From an uncultured Clostridia bacterium (lineage in GTDB: Bacteria; Bacillota; Clostridia; TANB77; CAG-508): DNA of 11,280 nucleotides. The position numbers and the translations under genes were made by a program. Shown here in pieces: positions 7,611 through 11,280 of the stretch; position 1 is the first letter of the stretch, and each line of letters opens with the position of its first letter. Under the pieces are notes generated by a model. That model had not been told where the DNA came from and did no database searches. It saw nothing but the letters and a program-made list of their open reading frames with translations. The stretch is taken from NCBI GenBank assembly GCA_947627785.1, contig CANQXC010000022.1:1-11280 (forward strand), in the 5' to 3' direction.

Positions 7611-7671
7611 TATAATCCTACCTTTCTTTTATATTAGATAACTTGACATTAAAATATGTTTGATTAAATGC

Positions 7672-7711
7672 GGAACACAAACGACGCAAGACATAGCTTA
7701 TTTTGTGTTCC
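7672..7711 (-). other. Hairpin spanning the pyrC stop codon
   Basis: GGAACACAAA (7672-7681) is the exact reverse complement of TTTGTGTTCC (7702-7711), giving a 10-bp stem with a 20-base loop that contains the pyrC stop. No U-run follows directly on the minus strand, so it is not a typical terminator. It could slow or process the message between pyrC and pyrK, or be chance. Confidence 0.4.
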
Positions 7712-8963
7712 AAACAAGGTTGCCAGAAACAAAAGTCATCATACACCTACCACAAACTCTTGCCCCATCAAAAGGTGTGCTTCTACCTTTTGATAAAAAT
7801 GTATTTGAATCAATATTATATTCCTCTCTTAAATCAAATACTGAAATATCTGCTTTTTCCCCTATTTTTATTTCTGTACCTATACCAAATATTTTTCTAG
7901 CATTTGTATTCATTAATTCTATTAATTTTTCTAATGAGATTATTCCTGTTTTTACAAGATTTGTATATAATACTGGGAAAGAAACCTCTAAACCTACTAC
8001 TCCCATTAAGCTTTTTTCTAATCCTTTGCTTTTTTCTTCTTTTGAATGTGGTGCATGGTCTGTTGCAATAACATCTATTGTTCCATCTTTTAAACCTTCT
8101 ATTAATGCTTGTCGATCTTCTTTAGACCTTATTGGTGGATTCATTTTAAATCTTCCATCTTCTTCAAGACACATATCATCTAATACTAAATAATGTGGAG
8201 CAGTTTCGCATGTTACTGGTAATCCTTCTTTTTTAGCGTTTCTTATTAACTCTACACTTTCTTTTGTTGATATATGACATACATGATATTTACAACCAGT
8301 CTTTCTAACTAACTCTATATCTCTTTTTATTGGTTTCCATTCGCTTTCTGAACATATTCCTTTGTGGTTATGTAACTTTGCATATTCGCCTTTATGAATA
8401 TATCCTCCTTCTAAAAGAGAGTTATCTTCACAATGTGCTGCTATCAATTTTCCTAAACTCTTTACTTTTTTCATTGCTTCTAACATCATCTCTTCTTTTT
8501 GAACACCTTTTCCATCATCAGAAAAGCCAACTACATTATCTGCCATTTCTGCTAAATCTGATAATTCATTTCCTTCTTCTCCTTTTGTTATTGTTCCATA
8601 AGGATACACATTAATTTTAGCAGTATTTTTTATTGCATCTAATTCTAACTTTAAGTTTTCTACTGAATCTGGAGTTGGTTTTAAGTTAGGCATTGCACAA
8701 ATACTTGTATAACCTCCTCTTGCTCCTGCCATACTCCCTGTTTCAATTGTCTCTTTATATAAAAAACCAGGTTCTCTTAGATGAGTATGAACATCTATTA
8801 AACCTGGAAAAATATATAAATTATTTAAATCATAAACAACATTAAACCCTTGCTCTGAAATAGCAGGGGCAATATTTTCAATACAACCATTTTCTATACT
8901 AATATCACTTTTTTTAAATTCATTTTTCAGAAAAACTTGAGCATTTTTTAATAATAATTTCAT
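7698..8963 (-). CDS. pyrC: Dihydroorotase, class I
   Basis: The 421-residue enzyme cyclises carbamoyl-aspartate to dihydroorotate, the step before PyrD/PyrK, using a zinc centre in an amidohydrolase barrel. The metal ligands are visible: DVHTHLREPG with His59 and His61, GFSDDGKG with Asp149/Asp150, AAHCED with His177, CHIST with His230, and ATDHAPH with Asp302, the catalytic aspartate. Length and motif spacing fit the class I (long) dihydroorotases of Firmicutes. The start at 8963 has an excellent AAAGGAGG site nine bases upstream. The response-regulator gene ends 42 bases upstream with no terminator between, so pyrC may be read from that cluster's transcript. No PyrR attenuator can fit in this gap. 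pyrK follows after 87 bases. The call is firm. Confidence 0.97.
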   Translation of the reverse strand: MKLLLKNAQVFLKNEFKKSDISIENGCIENIAPAISEQGFNVVYDLNNLYIFPGLIDVHTHLREPGFLYKETIETGSMAGARGGYTSICAMPNLKPTPDSVENLKLELDAIKNTAKINVYPYGTITKGEEGNELSDLAEMADNVVGFSDDGKGVQKEEMMLEAMKKVKSLGKLIAAHCEDNSLLEGGYIHKGEYAKLHNHKGICSESEWKPIKRDIELVRKTGCKYHVCHISTKESVELIRNAKKEGLPVTCETAPHYLVLDDMCLEEDGRFKMNPPIRSKEDRQALIEGLKDGTIDVIATDHAPHSKEEKSKGLEKSLMGVVGLEVSFPVLYTNLVKTGIISLEKLIELMNTNARKIFGIGTEIKIGEKADISVFDLREEYNIDSNTFLSKGRSTPFDGARVCGRCMMTFVSGNLVWNTK

Positions 8964-9005
8964 ATAATTTGTCCTCCTTTAAATACGAACCCTAGACAAT
9001 AAAAA

Positions 9006-9677
9006 CTATTCTTCTGATAACATATATCCTACTCCTCTAATAGTTTTTATATATTTATCATATCCATATTTTTTTAATGTTTTTCTTAGTTCACTTGTAT
9101 ATACCTCAACAACATTTGTTGTTGTAAATGAATTAAAACTCCATACTTTATCAAAAATTTGTTCTTTTGTTAATATTTTATTTTTTGATATAACTAAGTA
9201 TTCCAATATATCAAATTGTTTTCCTTGCAAGAATATTTCTTCTCCATTTATTGTAATATTATGTTTTTGTGAATTTATTTTTAAATCTTTAAATTCTAAT
9301 AATTCATCTTCATAATTACCCTTTGTTCTTCTTATTATAGCTTGTAACCTTGCTATTAGCTCTTCCACTTCAAATGGTTTTACTAAATAATCATCTGCAC
9401 CATATCTAAAACCTTTAACTTTATCTGATACAGAATCTTTTGCTGTTAAAATTAATACTGGTGTATACACTTTATCTTCTCTTAACTTTAACAGTACATC
9501 ATATCCAGACATTTCTGGAAGCATTAAATCTAAAATTATTGCATCATATATATTTTCTTTTGCATATGTATAACCTTCATATCCATCGTATGCTTGTTCT
9601 GTTTGAAATTCTTTACATATACATTGCTTGATTGTATCTGATAAAACTTTTTCATCTTCAATAATTAATACTTTCAT
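9006..9677 (-). CDS. OmpR/PhoB-family response regulator
   Basis: The 223-residue protein has a receiver domain (about 1-115) with the acidic pocket at Glu7/Asp8, the phosphorylation site Asp50 in ILDLMLPEMSG, Thr78 and Lys100 in the YLVKPFE motif. A winged-helix DNA-binding domain (about 125-220) follows, with GKQFDILEYLV, a VVEVYTSELRKTL recognition helix and TIRGVGYML in the final wing. It is a cytoplasmic transcription factor activated by phosphorylation. No histidine kinase is in the window; the place where one is often found is taken by the pilin-like gene upstream and pyrC downstream. The start at 9677 has a GAGAGGG site eight bases upstream. Only 13 bases separate it from the preceding stop, so the two genes are very likely cotranscribed. 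The family is certain; the stimulus and targets are unknown. Confidence 0.95.
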   Translation of the reverse strand: MKVLIIEDEKVLSDTIKQCICKEFQTEQAYDGYEGYTYAKENIYDAIILDLMLPEMSGYDVLLKLREDKVYTPVLILTAKDSVSDKVKGFRYGADDYLVKPFEVEELIARLQAIIRRTKGNYEDELLEFKDLKINSQKHNITINGEEIFLQGKQFDILEYLVISKNKILTKEQIFDKVWSFNSFTTTNVVEVYTSELRKTLKKYGYDKYIKTIRGVGYMLSEE

Positions 9678-9690
9678 ATAAATTACCCTC

Positions 9691-10197
9691 TCATTTACTT
9701 GCCGTTTCTATACTGCCTTTTATTAATACTGTATCATACCCATCTGTTACCTTTACAGTATAATTATATGTTGTACCTGGTGTTAATTCTTTTATATCCC
9801 ATGTATTATTTTCGCTTGGACCAAATGTCTTATTATTTATTATTAATGTATATTTTAAATTATCTTCATCGATATCTACTCCTGTTGCTACTATTGTTAC
9901 TGTTGTTGCAGTTATATTTGTGGCTGTAACTTTAAGAGTTGGTTTATTATTTTCTGCATTTATTCCAAGTGTTTCACTTTTCGTTACTTTACCTGGTTGT
10001 TCCTCCCAATTATTTTGAATAGTTTCCTCTTGTACTCTTTCATCTTTAATTTGCGCATTTGTATCCTTAATTGCTTTATCCATATGACTCCATATGAAAT
10101 CACTAGCTATATTAACCGTTACAGAAGTTATAATTAACAACATAATTAATGTTATTATTACTGCTACTAATGTTATACCTCTATTATTTGTCTTCAT
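9691..10197 (-). CDS. Type IV pilin-like surface protein with a fibronectin type III-like domain
   Basis: The 168-residue protein starts with a short basic leader ending in NNRG, followed by ITLVAVIITLIMLLI and a further hydrophobic run to about residue 30. This is the layout of a class III (type IV pilin) signal cut by a prepilin peptidase after Gly7. The usual glutamate at mature position 5 is alanine here, as also seen in many pilin-like proteins of Clostridia. A charged, probably helical linker follows (about 36-70). Residues about 86-165 look like a fibronectin type III fold, with LTPGTTYNYTVKVTDG (138-153) as the hallmark. The protein would be membrane-anchored or pilus-assembled with its domain outside. 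No pilus assembly genes are nearby. An AAAGGAGA site lies about ten bases before the start. It is tightly linked to the response regulator downstream, and its upstream neighbour is rnpB. The ligand is unknown. Confidence 0.75.
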   Translation of the reverse strand: MKTNNRGITLVAVIITLIMLLIITSVTVNIASDFIWSHMDKAIKDTNAQIKDERVQEETIQNNWEEQPGKVTKSETLGINAENNKPTLKVTATNITATTVTIVATGVDIDEDNLKYTLIINNKTFGPSENNTWDIKELTPGTTYNYTVKVTDGYDTVLIKGSIETASK

Positions 10198-10253
10198 ATG
10201 TTTTTTCTCTCCTTTACTTTATGTTCATTTTTTTATCATGTTTATTATATTTT

Positions 10254-10658
10254 GAGCATATCTATAAGCCGGGTTCTGTCTTGAACAGCCATTTATCTAG
10301 TATATATATTACTATATATATCAAGCCACCATTTTAGAAGATGACGAGCAGTCTTAACCTTCTTTTTAGGTGTTGCTCCGGATGGGGTTTACATTGACCT
10401 AATATGTCACCATATTAGCGGTAAGCTCTTACCTCACCTTTTCACCGTTACCTTGCTAGAAGCCAGAAATTAGAGGTCAGATATTATAAAATTATAAACT
10501 CATCTCTAATTTCTAACTTCCAGCAAGGCTGTTATTTTCTGTTGCACTTTCCTTGAGGTCACCCTCACTGGACGTTATCCAGCATCCTTGCTCTGTGGAG
10601 CCCGGACTTTCCTCATATAAATTCTTGCGAATTTTATACGCGACTGTTCGATATGCTC
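10254..10658 (-). ncRNA. rnpB: RNase P RNA, bacterial type A
   Basis: This is the catalytic RNA of RNase P, which removes the 5' leader from tRNA precursors. On the minus strand it begins GAGCATATCG and ends GATATGCTC; these ends pair as P1. The near-universal GAGGAAAGTCCGGGCTCCAC (about 10597-10616) is present, as are a GTGCAACAGAAA segment, GGTGAAAAGGTGAGGTAAGAG and the 3' signature ACAGAACCCGGCTTATAGA. The layout is of A type, as in most Clostridia, rather than the B type of Bacillus. The P12 arm is long: 10451-10457 pairs with 10522-10528 and the helix continues for about 25 positions including AGAAATTAGAG. Another AT-only hairpin lies near 10298-10322, close to the 3' end. I estimate the ends from P1 pairing, good to a few bases. 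No T-run hairpin follows the 3' end. Confidence 0.97.
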
Positions 10659-10665
10659 TATTCTT

Positions 10666-10694
10666 ATTTTAATTGTTTTGATGTTTATTGTCAA
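10666..10694 (-). promoter_or_regulatory. Sigma-A promoter of rnpB
   Basis: On the minus strand a perfect -35 box TTGACA (10694-10689), a 17-base spacer and TAAAAT (10671-10666) precede the first base of the RNase P RNA by seven bases. Sequence, spacing and position relative to a stable RNA gene all agree, so this is the best supported promoter in the window. It may also feed the genes downstream of rnpB. Confidence 0.88.
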
Positions 10695-10754
10695 TACTAA
10701 CAGCAAAAATACATTTAGTTTTATAAATTTCATAAATCTATCTAATATTAACTG

Positions 10755-11280
10755 TTATCTCTCCAAATCATTATCTAAATTATTATTTATGTTATTATTT
10801 ATATCATTTGCCTCTATAATTGAATTTATGGCTCCTTTATAACAAGATTCATATTCACTATCTGTTATAAATCCTAAATTATTTGCTGATGTAGCTATGT
10901 GAAAGTTCCATGTTCTAACTTTCATACCATTTTTTTCATATCTATCAAGTATTTCTTGTAAATTTTCTCCTTCAGTTGTTTCTACATACCAACCTGTATC
11001 TGTAATAATATTTACAAGAGTTACATGATAGTCCAAGTCTTTACTAATATATCCAGTATTTCCTGTACCATCTGGTTTCTCTGAATATACTTGATTTTCT
11101 AATATATCTCCCACATTTGGAGTTTCGCCAATAACAATTGATTCCATATATCTTTTAGCTGCATATCTTTTAAACTTCTCTATCTTCTCTAATCTTTCTG
11201 CCTCTTCCTTCTCTTTTATTGCATCATTCTTTGTTTCTTCATTATCAGATGCTTCTTGAGTATTTTTATTTACTTCAGGT
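10755..11280 (-). CDS. Protein of unknown function, C-terminal part (gene runs in from the right edge)
   Basis: The frame is open from the right edge to a stop at 10755, giving about 174 visible residues. The methionine at 11147 is internal, since the same frame continues upstream without a stop, so the true start is outside. The first visible part (about 44 residues) is highly charged, with alternating Glu and Lys (EKEEAERLEKIEKFKRYAAK), probably a helix or coiled coil. A middle region of mixed strands and helices follows (roughly residues 48-150), with GETPNVGDILE, DYHVTLVNIITDTGWYVETT and VRTWNFHIAT. The tail is rich in Asn and Asp (DINNNINNNLDNDLER). No membrane segment is visible in this part. 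I do not recognise the family. It ends about 60 bases before the rnpB promoter, and I see no terminator between them. Its start and domain make-up would have to come from the sequence to the right. Confidence 0.75.
   Translation of the reverse strand, partial: PEVNKNTQEASDNEETKNDAIKEKEEAERLEKIEKFKRYAAKRYMESIVIGETPNVGDILENQVYSEKPDGTGNTGYISKDLDYHVTLVNIITDTGWYVETTEGENLQEILDRYEKNGMKVRTWNFHIATSANNLGFITDSEYESCYKGAINSIIEANDINNNINNNLDNDLER

Noticed and set aside
7660..8193. Plus-strand open frame of 177 codons.
   Set aside because: It lies opposite pyrC, whose catalytic motifs are complete, and has no convincing ribosome binding site or family features.
8964..9005. PyrR-type attenuator or other pyrimidine regulation ahead of pyrC.
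   Set aside because: The gap is only 42 bases and holds just the ribosome binding site, with no hairpin or PyrR-binding motif.
10244..10249. TATAAT on the minus strand between rnpB and the pilin-like gene, as a promoter.
   Set aside because: No -35 box lies at the right distance (CCGGCT at 17 bases, within rnpB) and there is no extended -10 TG. It may be a weak start but is not supported as a feature.

Overview
The window reads as a chromosomal segment of an AT-rich member of the Firmicutes, most likely an anaerobic Clostridia species of the gut type. The evidence is the low G+C, the AAAGGAGG-type ribosome binding sites, an A-type RNase P RNA, a class 1B (PyrD/PyrK) dihydroorotate dehydrogenase, and a giant protein related to oxygen-sensitive 2-hydroxyacyl-CoA dehydratase activators. 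Every gene I can support lies on the minus strand, so transcription runs from high to low coordinates. No tRNA, CRISPR array, transposase or phage gene was seen.

Reading in transcription order, the window opens (11280-10755) with the C-terminal part of an unrecognised protein whose start lies outside. Next comes rnpB (10658-10254) behind a textbook sigma-A promoter. A compact cluster follows: a type IV pilin-like protein with one fibronectin type III-like domain (10197-9691), an OmpR/PhoB response regulator (9677-9006), then pyrC (8963-7698), pyrK (7610-6872, broken by a one-base frameshift) and pyrD (6850-5939). A large hairpin followed by seven U (5909-5812) probably ends this unit. PyrC, PyrK and PyrD cover the middle of de novo UMP synthesis; pyrB, pyrE and pyrF are not in the window.

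After a 382-base gap with a candidate extended -10 promoter comes one very long gene (5556-1240) encoding two fused activase/ATPase domains plus dehydratase-related C-terminal regions. Immediately downstream is a small bactofilin-like gene (1190-909). It is richer in G+C than its neighbours and is framed by its own candidate promoter and a strong terminator. The last gene, running off the left edge, is the N-terminal half of plsX (548-1), the phosphate acyltransferase of phospholipid synthesis.

Two items stand out. The first is a 177-bp element (658-834) with perfect 23-bp terminal inverted repeats and a nearly palindromic, strongly foldable interior between the bactofilin terminator and plsX; it looks like a MITE-type repeat or a structured RNA and I cannot assign it to a named family. 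The second is the one-base insertion in pyrK, within the conserved glycine-rich nucleotide-binding motif, which would uncouple PyrD from NAD unless it is a sequencing error.
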